Shown: piece by piece, positions 23,401 to 35,200 of the stretch
How positions within the stretch are numbered: the stretch's first letter is position 1
Layout of the letters: every line of letters begins with the position of its first letter
DNA from: Anopheles merus
Lineage: Eukaryota; Arthropoda; Insecta; Diptera; Culicidae
Reading direction: 5' to 3'
Length of the DNA stretch: 64,000 bases
Assembly (NCBI RefSeq): GCF_017562075.2
Contig: NW_024427662.1
Location: 1-64,000 of the forward strand
Notes under the pieces: model-generated
What the model was told of the DNA's origin: nothing
What the model saw: only the letters and a program-made list of their open reading frames with translations
The model's database searches: none
Translations under genes and position numbers: made by a program

Positions 23401-25783
23401 CGGCTACAACCTCAACAAACTGCATGTACGAAACGATTTGCTGCGTTCACAACGAAACCCAACAAAGAGAGAAGCAGTAAGTTTGGTAATGAGCGTCTAC
23501 GACCCAGCAGGCTTGATAAGCCATATCACCATTCAAGGACGAATACAGTTACGTGGAATACACATCGCAGTAAAAGATTGGGACCAGCAAATACCGTCAG
23601 ACCTAGCTGACGCCTGGCGTAGTTGGTTGAAGCAGTTAAACAACATCGGTGACTTCGTCGTACCACGGTGCATCAGACCAGCAGCAGCCTTGTTTACGGA
23701 GATCCATACGTTCGTCGATGCATCTAAAGACGCCTTCGCCGCGTGCGTTTACGCAAGAAGCTATGATGGCAACATCTTCACAAATCATCTACTTGCGGCA
23801 AAGGCGCGAGTGGCACCCATTAAACAGCTGTCAATTCCTCGTCTTGAGCTACAGGCAGCGCTACTAGGAACTCGACTAGCGAAGACAGTGATAGCGGAAC
23901 TTCGCATTGAGATTAACCGGTCCGTATTTTGGAGTGATTCCCAAACTGTCCTCGGGTGGATCAAAAATAGAAAACGGAAGTACCAACAATTTGTAACCCA
24001 TCGTGTGAGTGAAATTCTAGAAACAACGACAATGGACCAGTGGCGTTGGGTGCCAAGTAAAGAAAATCCTGCAGACGCGGCAACCAAAATCACGAACAAC
24101 GAGAATCTGTGGAAGTATGGACCCGAGTTCTTATTGAAACCAGAGTTTGATTGGCCTACGTCAAAGCGAGAGTATGAGACCCAAGAAGAGATGGTATTGA
24201 CCATGTCAGAATCAGGCGAATTAATATCCGTAGAAAACTATTCTAGCTGGACAAGACTGGTTCGCCACACGATATTTCTTCGAAAATTTGTCCAGTACAT
24301 AATCAACAAAAGGTCATTTGATCCGACGATCAAGATGTCGGATGCAGAAGCAGCACGATCATATCTTTATAAAATGGCGCAATCACATGGCTTTCCTGAA
24401 GAGATCAAGGCTTTAGGAAATGGTCAAAATGTGAAAAGGGAAAGTGCGCTAAACAAGTTAGTTCCTTTTATGGATGAAAGAGGTGTCATCCGTTCCAGAA
24501 GCAGATTGGAGAAAATCCAGGCCATGCCGTCATCAGCAAGAACTCCAATCATCTTGCCTCAGAAACATCGAATCACCAAACTTGTTGTTCGTGATTATCA
24601 TGAGAGGACATTACATCAGGCGGACAATGTTGTGATCGGCGAATTACGACAAGAGTTCTGGATAATCAATGTGAGAGCAGTCCTAAACAACGTAAAACGA
24701 TGCTGCCAGTGGTGCATCCTGCACTCTGCGAAACCAGTTTCTCCGATGATGGCCCCGCTTCCAGAATATCGCGCTACGCCATACAACCCACCATTCCTGC
24801 ACACCGGCGTAGACTACTTTGGACCGTTAGAAGTAGCTGTAAAACGTTCGACGGAGAAGCGTTGGAGTGTACTATTCATGTGCATGTCAACGCGAGCTGT
24901 ACACCTTGAGCTGGCAAAGAAGCTGGATACAGACAGCTTCCTAGTCTGTCTAAAGAACTTTCAGCACCGACGAGGAAAAGTCAGCCACCTTTACAGCGAC
25001 AACGGGACGAATTTCGTCGGAGCAGAACGAGAACTACGTCAACTACTGATGGATATAGATGCCTGGATGGGCAAGGAAGCAGCGTTGCAGTTCAAAATTG
25101 AGTGGCATTTCAACCCGCCATCGGCTCCACACTTTGGCGGAATCTGGGAACGGCAGATCCAGACTATAAAGAAGGGACTTCGACAGATGATGGAAGAATA
25201 CAGGCTGAGGAAACCCTCACCAGAAACGTTAATGGCTACGTTACTTCAGATTGAATTCATTTTGAATTCACGGCCATTAACACACATACCCACCACTAGA
25301 GACGAAGAGGAGATCTTAACCCCTTTTCATTTTTTGATAGGTAGGAGTGGTACTGCAATTCCACCTATGGCGCTGACTACCTCTAGCATCGAACGTCAGC
25401 AATACAAATTAGTCCAACACCACTCTAAAATCTTCTGGGACAAATGGAAAAAGGAGTATTTACCAACGCTTCTTAAGAGAGACAAATGGACGAGCAAAGT
25501 GGTACCCTTGACGGTGGATGACATCGTGGTACTATCAGACGACAACGCGCCTCCGGGAAAATGGCTAAAAGGGCGGATAGTTGAAGTGCATCGAGCTGCA
25601 GACGACCAAGTACGATCGGTAGCAGTGCAGACCGCCAGCGGTATAATCAAACGTCCAGCGGTAAAGGTAGCGTCGCTGGATGTCACTGCGAAGGAACACA
25701 TATTAAACTTACATAGCAGGAAAAGAAAAGGGTTTAATAATGGAACAACTAGCGTTGCTAAATCAAACAGGTGTAATCAATAG
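20480..25783 (+). CDS. BEL/Pao gag-pol polyprotein with N-terminal PHD finger
   Basis: One frame of 1767 residues from the first ATG; an in-frame extension upstream to 20381 lacks ATG. In order I see: a PHD-type C4HC3 zinc finger (C41, C44, C57, C60, H65, C68, C83, C86); a gag region like DUF1759 (about 143-290); Cys/His zinc knuckles (about 343-402); a DUF1758-type aspartic protease with DPGSS at 480-484; reverse transcriptase with YVDD at 892-895; RNase H with acidic residues D1080, E1123, D1153 and D1199; an integrase zinc-binding HHCC (H1374, H1379, C1409, C1412); an integrase core with D1445, D1507 and E1557; and a C-terminal DUF5641-like domain (about 1655-1735). The order protease, RT, RNase H, integrase is that of Pao/BEL. 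All catalytic residues are present. The polyprotein is presumably cut by its own protease. The PHD finger is the unusual part. Confidence 0.96.
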   Translation: MATKQGTSQTATTVSKRATTTAPIKTTTRKEFFVDNKKGACRLCHDPDEEKEHMVQCDDCDRWFHLECAKLSVPPTPDEPFLCIKCVLRPSTSKMEEPAMAGNNDRSLIQELVKALKNAAIEPNHGEKALEVLIKRESILSLPSFDGKPKDWPLFKKTLLDTSKHGNFSQLENLHRIQRSLRGEAEKSVKPLMLDPQNVPAIIDRLEESFGRPELVYRDLVKDVLKVRIDNTSKIPELSDAIDNLVTNITALNCTHYLNDARLIDDIVAKLPMSYQLQWFDVAESERDATINEVNEWLKIAARKIRRVIKPAGRDHVCIHEGELERKQPQAIPKRNNKSKLRCVECANDHSLPQCETFKAKTISERWKTIVRAGLCHGCLRFTNHKLTDCRIWKGCGVNGCTGPHHPLMHNENRAQSVNQHHEVVREHHPITYSESNAQTSYHHLQHDEVSRAKQKIYYQIVPVTLRNGTLAVSTYAFLDPGSSLTLLEENIAKKLDLKGDCDPLKLKWTGNIENCDSKSRRVKFNVTGSNNVEHFIDDARTLMNLNLPMQTINAERLKKEYPHLSSIPLKSFADVRPTLLIGLNHSQLILPLDRKTGLDNQPIGIKTKLGWLVFGKENVLSDDPERVMIMQEEESMNTMLKNYFSTEDFGVKLEAKQVCSEEHERACNIIKQTMKYENGRYEIGLLWRTNEVQFPDSYRNALGRLQSLEGQLQKQPKLKEWALRTFKEYISKGYLRKLTAAELLKPPTRVYYLPHFIVTNSNKQEPKPRIVFDAASKVQGISLNSQLLAGPDATTSLFGVLLRFREGNTAVAGDIKEMFHQVKVRSEDQYAQSILWRECNEQKTPEIFVMQVMTFGATCSPACAQAVKNENASRHKASHPLAYDAIVSQHYVDDYIDSFTSDAIAQETTNQVINVHEHAGFYIRNFISNSDTLLQSIPADRRQVGETIVSFEEKNGPYEKILGVYWNTKSDVFGYNLNKLHVRNDLLRSQRNPTKREAVSLVMSVYDPAGLISHITIQGRIQLRGIHIAVKDWDQQIPSDLADAWRSWLKQLNNIGDFVVPRCIRPAAALFTEIHTFVDASKDAFAACVYARSYDGNIFTNHLLAAKARVAPIKQLSIPRLELQAALLGTRLAKTVIAELRIEINRSVFWSDSQTVLGWIKNRKRKYQQFVTHRVSEILETTTMDQWRWVPSKENPADAATKITNNENLWKYGPEFLLKPEFDWPTSKREYETQEEMVLTMSESGELISVENYSSWTRLVRHTIFLRKFVQYIINKRSFDPTIKMSDAEAARSYLYKMAQSHGFPEEIKALGNGQNVKRESALNKLVPFMDERGVIRSRSRLEKIQAMPSSARTPIILPQKHRITKLVVRDYHERTLHQADNVVIGELRQEFWIINVRAVLNNVKRCCQWCILHSAKPVSPMMAPLPEYRATPYNPPFLHTGVDYFGPLEVAVKRSTEKRWSVLFMCMSTRAVHLELAKKLDTDSFLVCLKNFQHRRGKVSHLYSDNGTNFVGAERELRQLLMDIDAWMGKEAALQFKIEWHFNPPSAPHFGGIWERQIQTIKKGLRQMMEEYRLRKPSPETLMATLLQIEFILNSRPLTHIPTTRDEEEILTPFHFLIGRSGTAIPPMALTTSSIERQQYKLVQHHSKIFWDKWKKEYLPTLLKRDKWTSKVVPLTVDDIVVLSDDNAPPGKWLKGRIVEVHRAADDQVRSVAVQTASGIIKRPAVKVASLDVTAKEHILNLHSRKRKGFNNGTTSVAKSNRCNQ

Positions 25784-25836
25784 AATTGAAAGCCATTCAC
25801 CAAGGTACAGGTAATCCAACCAACGGGTTGTATTAC

Positions 25837-25847
25837 GAGGGGAAGGA
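25837..25847 (+). other. Polypurine tract
   Basis: GAGGGGAAGGA lies directly against the 3' LTR, as expected for the primer of plus-strand synthesis. Confidence 0.85.
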
Positions 25848-26744
25848 TGTCGCTCAGGCTTATCAGATGCGAGCACAAGCGAGCGAACGCGCTGTGTATG
25901 TGATGGTGGTAGTAGCGCGTACGATAGGCAGATAAGTAAATTAGAATAGAGCATCCTCTATGGTTCTAAGCGCCTAGTATCCGAGCGTACTAGGTAGTGC
26001 ATGCGGCAGGAATGCGGTACACTATTAAAAAGGATCGCGTTCGATCCTCGAATAAATATTTTCCCTTCGTCCTCATCAGGACATTTTTCGACTAAGGCCA
26101 GGAATTTCCTAATAAAAACCTAGTATGCACTACACAGAATTAGAAACATAATTTAGCGTTAGAGATAGGTGTCCAGGGCGCGGTAGTAGAGGATCGCGTT
26201 CGATCCTAATATATTTTTCGCCTCACCTAAGGAAGAATATTTTTCCTAGAAAAGGATGTTATCCATCGCTAGAAAAACACGCTGTAAAATCATCCCTTTC
26301 CTAACTGAAAATAAACAAAAGGAGCTAAGCAAGAGAAACGAAACGCAATATATTATTTCACTCCCGAAACGATATAATCTTCGAAAGCTTATTGATCCGC
26401 TATTGGACCCCTCCAGTGGTAATCCTCGGCGGACACCAGTAGGCAGAAAGGCGAAGTCGAATCCGATCTCTGCTCGCTCACTCTCTACTCCTTGAGCTTC
26501 TCCTCTTGAGAGTTTCTGCGGTAAAGGTTCCCCTTCCATCTGCATAGCCCCCCGAAAGCCTGGGGAAACTAGCTGGAAGGCAGTCGCTGTGAGGCGCGAA
26601 CTTTTGCCAAAGGGATCTCGAAGGCGGAGTTCCTGGCGGTGTTAGTGAAGCGGGGCTTAGTTCGAATTGCTGCTCGTCTCCACGGCGGACCCAGGCACCA
26701 GCTACCTTCGCGGCTGGTCGGTGCGGCGGAGAGGTCGGGCAACA
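25848..26744 (+). repeat. 3' LTR of the BEL element
   Basis: Same length and, by eye, same sequence as the 5' LTR, including both AGGATCG/CGATCCT hairpins and the AATAAA. Followed by the target duplication GCGTC. Confidence 0.95.
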
Positions 26745-29585
26745 GCGTCAAAGGCACCACCTCTAAACGATTCATTTAAGTTTCAATTTCAACCGCAAGC
26801 AACAGTTCGCTTGGTTTGCACACTGCCCCTCTGGGACACGCACCAGTTAACCCCCTGTTTTTTACACTCCCAAACGCATTTGAAGGGAAACCCGTATACA
26901 CACACGCACACGACCCAGCCACATGGCAAAGGCATGCCCTCCCGTTGTGATCGTAATTAAGCTTGGTGTAAATATTTACCGGTTGAAGATTTTAGTGGCT
27001 TTTCCCGAGGGATTGCGTTTTGGATTTACGTTTCTTTCTTTACGTGACTTGGTACACACACCTGCCCACCCGGTCCCAACGTCCGCCAGTGTGCCGTACA
27101 GCTGCTGATTGCCGAGTCTTTGTACGGCCCCGTTCTCCCTTGTTGGTTTAGAACTCACGCTGTGCAGCTGGGCAGATTGCAGGTACCGCCGTTACGATGA
27201 TCCGTTACGAGCCGTCAATACCGGCACCTCGTGCGAACAAGCGGTACACAACTAAACACAGCACGTGGTGGGAAAAGGGGGAATTGGGGAGAGGGTGAAC
27301 CTTCACCAATCTTCATCACTACAGTGGAGAGTGTTTTTTTTTACATGATTGCATACGAAAGATGTGCCAGTGTGTGTCTGTGTGTCTATCCAAGAAAGTT
27401 ATACAGGGAAGGTATTGCCATAACAACGATTTGCCCATCGACGACGTGGTTTGGCCATCAAGGGAGACGAAGAAATGTGTACCGAAGATTGTTTCGGACA
27501 GCCAACAACGGCAAGAGGCGAATGACGCCGTTTGGTTCGCTCGGTCCGCTGGCGCCCTTTTTCCACCAATTTACACTTCGGTTGGTCAACCTGAACGCTG
27601 CGTTCGGAAAACGTTTGCTCTCATTTTCTTTCCGTTTGGTTTAATTTCTTCTGTACACAAGCGCGTCCATCGACCGACTGTCCGCCGGTCCACACTGCTT
27701 TCCGCTTTCCACGTGGTGAGCTAATTTGTGTGCGGTTTCAATGGGTGTCGTCGTCGTTTCATTTTGTCCAATTGGAGACAGCACCAGGTCTAGCAAACGG
27801 TCCTGAAACGCTGATTACGCCGCGTGCCGTGGACGCTGAGACCTCACCGTATCGTTTTTTAATGCTGTCATAACATCAAATTGTAAATTAATTCAACACA
27901 CCCAATCCTCCAACCACACCACTTCCGTGCGTCCAACTGTTTCCTTTTTCCTCTGCACCTTTCTCGTGCTGTTGATGAACGGTTCTCCTGCCAAAAGCTG
28001 TTTTTCGTGCTACTTTCTGCCCAGCGACTGGAGGAAAAATTGGACATGACAAACTTTTCCACCGTCGATCGTTTCCGCATCATTCACTTCTGGTTACGAG
28101 GAGTGGTTGGTTTCACTGCTCCGCTCCTTTCCGCTCGTCCGCATTTTTGTATCGCATGTTGGTTTCGTCAGATGAAGTTGGAAAGGTTTTTTATGAATGT
28201 TTTCCTACCATCGCTGTCATGCCCCCATCGGTTGGAGGAGACGCCTGGTGGCGTGTTTATGTTGTAGTTGGATTTTTTGTTTCTTCTTCTTGCGCTTTTC
28301 CCATCATTTACTCTACAGAGCGAGGCGAGTCAATCGATGATGGCCATCAAACAGCCTGCTGTACTTGTTTCTGTTGTTACTGGTTTTGGGATAGCAAAAA
28401 AAAATACACAGATACTCACACACGCTTTCGCTCTGTGCAACAGGGAAAAATCGTGCGGGAACCACTCGCACATGGGCCTTTGCATGCGCATCGCAGCGTA
28501 CGTGTCAATAAATCAATCGAAGCGAAACGAAAATTACCGACCGCGGATGTGCGCTCACTTGGGAACCGTGCTGCACCTGGGCTACTGTTTAGGGTTTGGT
28601 TGCCTTCCGTTCCAATGGCAAACCAATGTCGATCGGTTTCGGTGGTAAAGTTTATCGATTCGGTGCTAATGAGAACGCCGCCGTTTGACTTTCTAGCTGC
28701 TAGTTTGTGTAATGCGTTTGCGCGTTTTTGTACTAACATCGTTACGATGCATCGGAAATTGTTTTTAATCATTACAAGCAGGTTTGCCAGTAATTTATGG
28801 TACGGTTGGTGGTGAGCTGAAAGAGTAGACGTTTATTCAAGCACCCAGTAGTTTGTTGCAATTTCATCGACATTATTTTGAACGGTAAAATACCATTTAA
28901 ACTTTAAAAAAAAACTTATGAACTAATACATGATTTGGAGCCTTCAATGTTTTGAAAACCATGGAGACAATAATGCCTCTATAATCGTTTTGATAAAAAC
29001 AAAATCTTGGTGCAAATAACGAGTATTACTTTAGAAAAACAGAAAAAATCATTAAAATTAGTAGTAGTATTTGGCTAGAAAGAAGCAAAACCAAAATGCA
29101 CACGCCTATATAAAACTATAAAAAAATTAAATGTTGCAGTGAAAAAAACAAACGTAAAAAAATAATCCAGACGAACCACAACATTTTCCTTTCAACCCCT
29201 CACTCAACTTAATTATACCTGTAAAACATTTGAAAAACAGTGGTAAACTTCATACACTGCTGGAGTATAAACTTCCATGTGTACAGGTTAATTTACCATA
29301 CGTTCGTTCCAGTAACCCCCACATTCGAAAAAGGTCACAGTTGGATATCGCATCAAAATAAGTATGGAAAAAAAACTTCTTCATATACCAAAATAGAATT
29401 AAAATAGCTACCACCTCCGTTTGCCATAAGACCACGCTTTCGAGCCCTTTGCTACCGTTTGGTTTCACTTCGCTTGCGTTCGTTTACACTCGAACGGTTC
29501 AATAACAATTTTTTTTTCACTTCTACCACTCCCACATGGACGGTCCATAAAAACACGTGGTTCAGCTATCATGTCATATCGTGCT

Positions 29586-29606
29586 AGAGAGAGAGAGAGA
29601 GAGAGG
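29586..29606. repeat. (GA)n microsatellite
   Basis: About ten AG/GA units in a row. Confidence 0.85.
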
Positions 29607-30663
29607 GAAATTGGGGTATACTTTCCCCGTATGACACGATCTTACCCTGACCGTAGCCAAATCTACTTTACGAAACAAATCTGGCAAACCAGCCCTTCCC
29701 AAAGGACGGAAAACACGCAGGCAGGCGGGTGTAAAACAACGTAACAAAATGACCCATCTCCAAGAGCCGTCGTTATGTGGTGTGTGCCAGACGCAGTGTT
29801 CTGGTGCCGCGTATTGCTGTTCTTGATTTGATTTGACAGTAACCCGGTACCTCGCCGCACCCGGTCTTGCGGAGCTTCCGGTGCAGAGCGAAACCTTGAT
29901 AAAATGACAAGTGTTTTGGTTTATGTATTTGTTTGTATGTTTCTTTTCGTTCTGTTTCTGGTGCACTTTGTTTTATTGGTTGCGATGGGAAGAAACTTTA
30001 ACGAGCGAGCAAAAGAATCATTCGTTGCTAGAAAAATAAGTCCTTCGTGAATGCAACGAAACGTGAAATTGAAACCAGATTGAGTTTTTTCTTCTTCTTA
30101 TGCTTCCATTACCTTTGCCTGCTCTATACTTTTCAAGCTTTTTTCATTTATTATAAACTTAATGGAACATAACTTGTGATAGATCCTGTTCATTTTAAAT
30201 TTCATTAACTGTAAAACTCTATATAACCCTAATATACGTGAATTTTAATAATGCAAACATAAAACAAATATTACATTACCAATGTCAAGGAGCAATTATA
30301 GTACGGATTGCGAAACCAGTTTTACTTTTTGCTTGAAATTTGCAAATAAATAGAGAGAGCAGCATGCAACATGAGAGAGCAAAAGCTGCGTGAATGTCGC
30401 TGCTAGCGAATGACGCTAGAGAATCAAAGAGGGAACCATTTGCAGCAACATACTCTGCCGTGAGTAACAAGAGTGCTTTTCCCAAAAACAGCTGTTCAGC
30501 TTAAAACCGGTCTCTTTCCATTTTCGTATTATCTCCGCGGGTAGTTTTTTTTTCCCTCGCGTACGTAAAATTGGGAAGCTATCACGACGACACTTTCCAT
30601 AACGGCTTGAGAGCACATTGAGAGCGACTTGTGCTATTTATGAGCGCACATGTACAAGTGGAT

Positions 30664-30698
30664 GGAGAGAGGGAGAGAGAGAGAGAGCGCGAGCTAAT

Positions 30699-30734
<36 letters not shown>

Positions 30735-30742
30735 AGCAGAGA
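30664..30742. repeat. Interrupted (GA)n microsatellite
   Basis: Several GA runs broken by GCGCGAGCTAAT and short interruptions. GAGA-rich tracts of this kind can bind GAGA factor, but no promoter is evident beside it. Confidence 0.85.
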
Positions 30743-32233
30743 GCACAAATCGTCTTCCTTCACCAATACATGCATACAGCGTTGATGATGGATGGAAAGT
30801 TTGAATTTCATGGCCAAGGGCTTTGCAAGCGATAGCACCCGTGTGGCTATTATTGATTGGGCTAGCGACGGTATCGTACCGTAGTAGATCGAATGAAAAC
30901 TCACTTTTGCTATTGTCCTTCGTGCAGCTTTCGAGAAAATTCGATTTTGGGTGTAGTGTCTACCAATGCCCAACACAAACACAGAGGCATTGCGGGAGAA
31001 ACAAGAAAATGGTAACCTTACAAATACTGAAGCAACAAGTGGTTTTTCACACTGTTTCGTGAGTGAAAGTTGCACGAGATGCTGTCATCCTAATTCGCAG
31101 TAAACGCACATCTTACCAACAAAATGATTCGTTTAAAGCTATTGCAATCATATTTCATCAACATTTCCATGCACAAATGGCAAAAAAAGAATCAATTACA
31201 CCAGCCGGAATGATTATCATTTGTTTATGACATTCTTATACTGCTCCCTTGTTTGCCAGGAACCGGTCATAATAATAAATTGTTTTATGTACTGCTCCTT
31301 CCTTTCGCCTTCACTCTCACTTCACTCTGTTAGTGGCCGACAAAATGTTTGACCATATTCGGTAGCAAAACGGCTAGGCTCATCAGCACAGACTGAAATT
31401 CTAACAAAGTTACCCCACATATTCATCACAAGCGGTTGGGAAGAAAGGGACAGAAAATCGACATTAAACGAAACATTGCCAAACTCATCAATAGCACCTG
31501 TCACCGTTGACTAAACCAGGAATTTCGCTTGTGGCTGTAGCCCTTTTCCGGGTGCATTCACCACTCAATCATAGCAACTGCCGCTCCCATGTTCGGGGTA
31601 CGGGAGTACAAATATATGGCTCAAGTGATGTAGGTCAAACGCAGGCTGATCCAATTACTTTAATGAGCCATAAAAGCTGCGCTGTTCCCTGCCAACTGCC
31701 CCTTTGGTGTCGACCATTGAACAACGCGCCACGGGGATGTGTTGTGCAGTCGGGAAAAAACTGTTTCCCCCAAAGCGGTTCCTGCCTGCGTGGACCAATA
31801 GTCCTTGGTGTGCCCCGAATACTGCCCAAGATCGGGACCCGCGTGAGGTCAGATGCTAATTTGAACATTGAAACGCGAGTCCAGTGAAATTTTATCCCAT
31901 ACCGACAAGATGAGGAAAGATATGCGAAGAAAACGAATCAGAATGTTTACCCCAGTGGGCATGGTGCTGTGTACTAGTTGCTGTGGACTTGTTCCAGCCA
32001 ATCCGTTTGCCATTAGAGACTGGGTGGGAGACTGTTTTGTAATTTTTATTCACCCTTTTGTTTGCAATAGTGCCAGAAAGTGGAAAATAATTGTTCCCCA
32101 AAGCTGAAATCTTTCCATCGCTATCGGGCGATTGCATTGACCGTCGCCCGAATAGAAAATGTGAGATAGAAATTCCCTGAAAGCTTTCCTACTTTCTTTC
32201 ATTCGCTTTCCACTATTCCTTCTCGGGAGAAAA

Positions 32234-32261
32234 CAAAGAGAGAAAGAGAGAGAGAGAGAGA
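32234..32261. repeat. Short (GA)n microsatellite
   Basis: An imperfect GA run of about 28 bp. Confidence 0.8.
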
Positions 32262-35200
32262 ACCAACTGGAGGAAAACAGTAGAAACGTAGAGGACTATA
32301 ATTCACAACCTCATTTTTTGTCCTATCCGGTGGTGGAACCCGTAAGGAGGCGGAGTATTCTTGAAGGACGTGTCCTTATTTTATTTATGGCACTAATTCA
32401 TCGCAACGTTCAGCTGATTTGAGCCGTTCGCTTTCCCAGCCCAGCAATGGTTGGCTATCCACACCCCTCCCCTTCCTTTCCAAACCAAATCAAACAAAAA
32501 AATCCCGTTCCCACGCAGTCAGTCACACATACACATGAGCGCGCTCGAACGAAATATCGGATTTAATCCTTCTGGCCCCATGGCTGGAGAACTGGAGCCC
32601 ACTTCAGTCCCAACCACCCCGCTTGTTCCTGTAGCTGGACAATAATGGGAGGTTTATTTATAGGAGCAGCTTGCTTTCCTGTCTTTCCTATCCTAGCGGA
32701 CTGGAGACTCGAGTCGATTATACACACATACATACGCACACGCTGATACACCCATGTTCAAACCCATTAAATAATCGGATTGAATAAGAAAACGAAAACA
32801 AGGAAGAAGGACGGGAATGAGGGATATCGTTGAACCTAATACAGTAATGGGGGATTGATTACTTTGAGTCAATTTTCTTCGATCATGCTATTTGTAGAAT
32901 GTGGGATGGGAATAGGGACTTTTCTTCTACGTGATTCGTTTGTCCTGTTTTGTGGTCAATTCTTGCAGGCCATGAATACGTTTGTATTGTTTGTGCTAGT
33001 AATTTGTGAAGCGGAAAGAGAAAAACGCGAGCGAGGGGATAAAAACATGCACTCCTACTGAAGAATATGTTTCTTTCCTTTTCCCCAATTTTAGGGGAGC
33101 TTTTCATGGAAGGGAATTGTGTCCTGTTGGCTGTAGCAGCTCGCTTTAAAATAGTAACACAAAACAATTTAAATTTTTAATGAACGGTTCACTTGTGGGT
33201 TATAAATAATGGTGTACCAAGAAACCAACACGTAAGCAGTGGAATAGACGGATCGGTACTACGAAAAAACTAATACCCTTTTTGTCAATTATCTGTCTTT
33301 TCCTCATTATTTTTTAATTTGTATTAATTGGAAGTAGTTGCATCAGTCGACATGCCATTAGCAAATCGTATCCGCAACGAAGTTCTTTTGATCTAGAAGT
33401 TGCATATTTTCACCCGTAACCGCACAAATGTGTGCACTTAAAATCTCGCATTCCAATAATTATAAGGCACGATATGGGCGATGGCGCAGATCCATACAGT
33501 ACGAAGAGGGATTTAAATTGGATTTTGCTTTTTACATCTCTGCCCAGAGGGTGCAAAGTGTTCGTGCAAAGCAAAACAATTACGTTTGGCATGAGAAACA
33601 CTGATGGAAGTGTAGAAGCTTTTGGTTTGATGGTACGGTTGCTGCTGTTGCTTCTGTAGTCACTTCCCCGCGAGCAATGCCACACCATCCTTGAATCAGC
33701 AGAAGCGCTGCATCCTTGAACTTGCGTTGCGGTCCATATTGGCCCCCAGCCAAACGAGCTAGCTCTAGCCCAGTAGGGCGCACAGCTGAACGGAAACTAC
33801 TGCTCAACTGCGTTTGCAACCAGTGCGATCCACTGTGAGGCAATTCGGTATGTCGGTGCGAAGGGAATTATATGTATATTTTTGTGCACACTGCACTTAT
33901 TTCTGCGTCGTGAGGGGTGCACCGGTAACCGATGGTAAAAGCGATAAAAGTATGCAAATTAATTTTGCTGGAACATTTTGTGGAACCCTTTTTCTGATGC
34001 CGGCAAATAATTCATGTGTGGCCGTGGTAGTGCTGATGGAATGAGTGCAAAAGTTATGAGAAATCAATATTAATCATATGTTGTTGAGAGAATCAGCAAC
34101 AGAGATCGATATGGCATAAGATTTGAAATTTTCTAGTTTATGCTGCATATTACCATTGAAAATATGTCTGCATATTGCCAATCAGACGATCTATCTTACG
34201 TAATGTGTGAGTGACTTATGACATTTACAATTACACCAGAAATCAATTACAAATCAATTCCACCTCAATATCGAACAATAACTGTCACGTATCTATGTGT
34301 CCAAATCGAAAACAATACATATTTTAAACCGAGCATGTTGTGCGAAGATCCATATCCTATTGTCTATACAAATGTCATGTTGTTCATCTGTTCATGTTGA
34401 AAAATGTCTATATCCAAGCGCAAGCGGGTAAATGTTTGCACATTCTCTCGCACTATCATATGGATTTGTAAAACGGCGAAGACCACGTGAAGTAACTGAC
34501 AAACATCTTGCATAAAAAGTTTCTTTCTTATCTTTACTACTTATTGCGTATCGGAAAGCCTTCTACGATCGTAGAATTGTCAAAATGCTTGAAAATTCCA
34601 GTGAAACCTTTCCCTTTCGGTGAAGAAAAAAAATTAGTTTATTTTTTGCAGTCGTGATATGTTTTACATTGTTTTTGTTATTTTTATAATAAGAAAGGAC
34701 TTGAATACGATAAAGATGAAGAGATGAGTAAACAAGTTTAACGTGAAAGGTAGTTAACATGTTAAGGTAGAAAGAGTGCAACATAACACAATATAAATAA
34801 CCTTGAATGGTTTATCACGATGTATTAAACGATCCATATCTCCTTTACATTCGTTGAATTAGTTTAAATGGCCGTCATCAAATAGAATCGACAATGCCCG
34901 AATACATTGGTGACCGTTTCAAGTAACTTTCACATCTTCAATATAATATACGTATAAAGGACATTGGCAGAGGACGATGTCGTACTACGGACTATTCCTA
35001 CAATTCCTTGATTAAATTATATGATCTTTGCAAAGCTGCTTCCGCGTCATCACAAAAAAATTAACTTAATACTATTATCAGGACATACAATGATTTACCT
35101 GTACTGATTCTTATGGCTTATCATCGATTAGCTTTAGCCCTCTATAAATTGGTACGCTGTTCCTACAAGCTGTCACACACTTTATCGTTGTATTTAAAAA

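Larger units (their letters stand above)
19316..26744 (+). mobile_element. Full-length BEL/Pao LTR retrotransposon
   Basis: A 7429-bp element with two 897-bp direct LTRs that begin TGTCGCTC and end GGGCAACA. It is bounded by a perfect 5-bp target duplication, GCGTC, at 19311-19315 and 26745-26749. Reading the two LTRs side by side I found no difference, and the single gag-pol frame has no stop or frameshift, so this is a very recent and possibly still mobile insertion. The purine tract at 25837-25847 abuts the 3' LTR. There is no env-like third frame. Insects carry many BEL/Pao families; I cannot name this one. It lies upstream of the minus-strand membrane-protein exons and is transcribed in the opposite direction. 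Confidence 0.97.
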
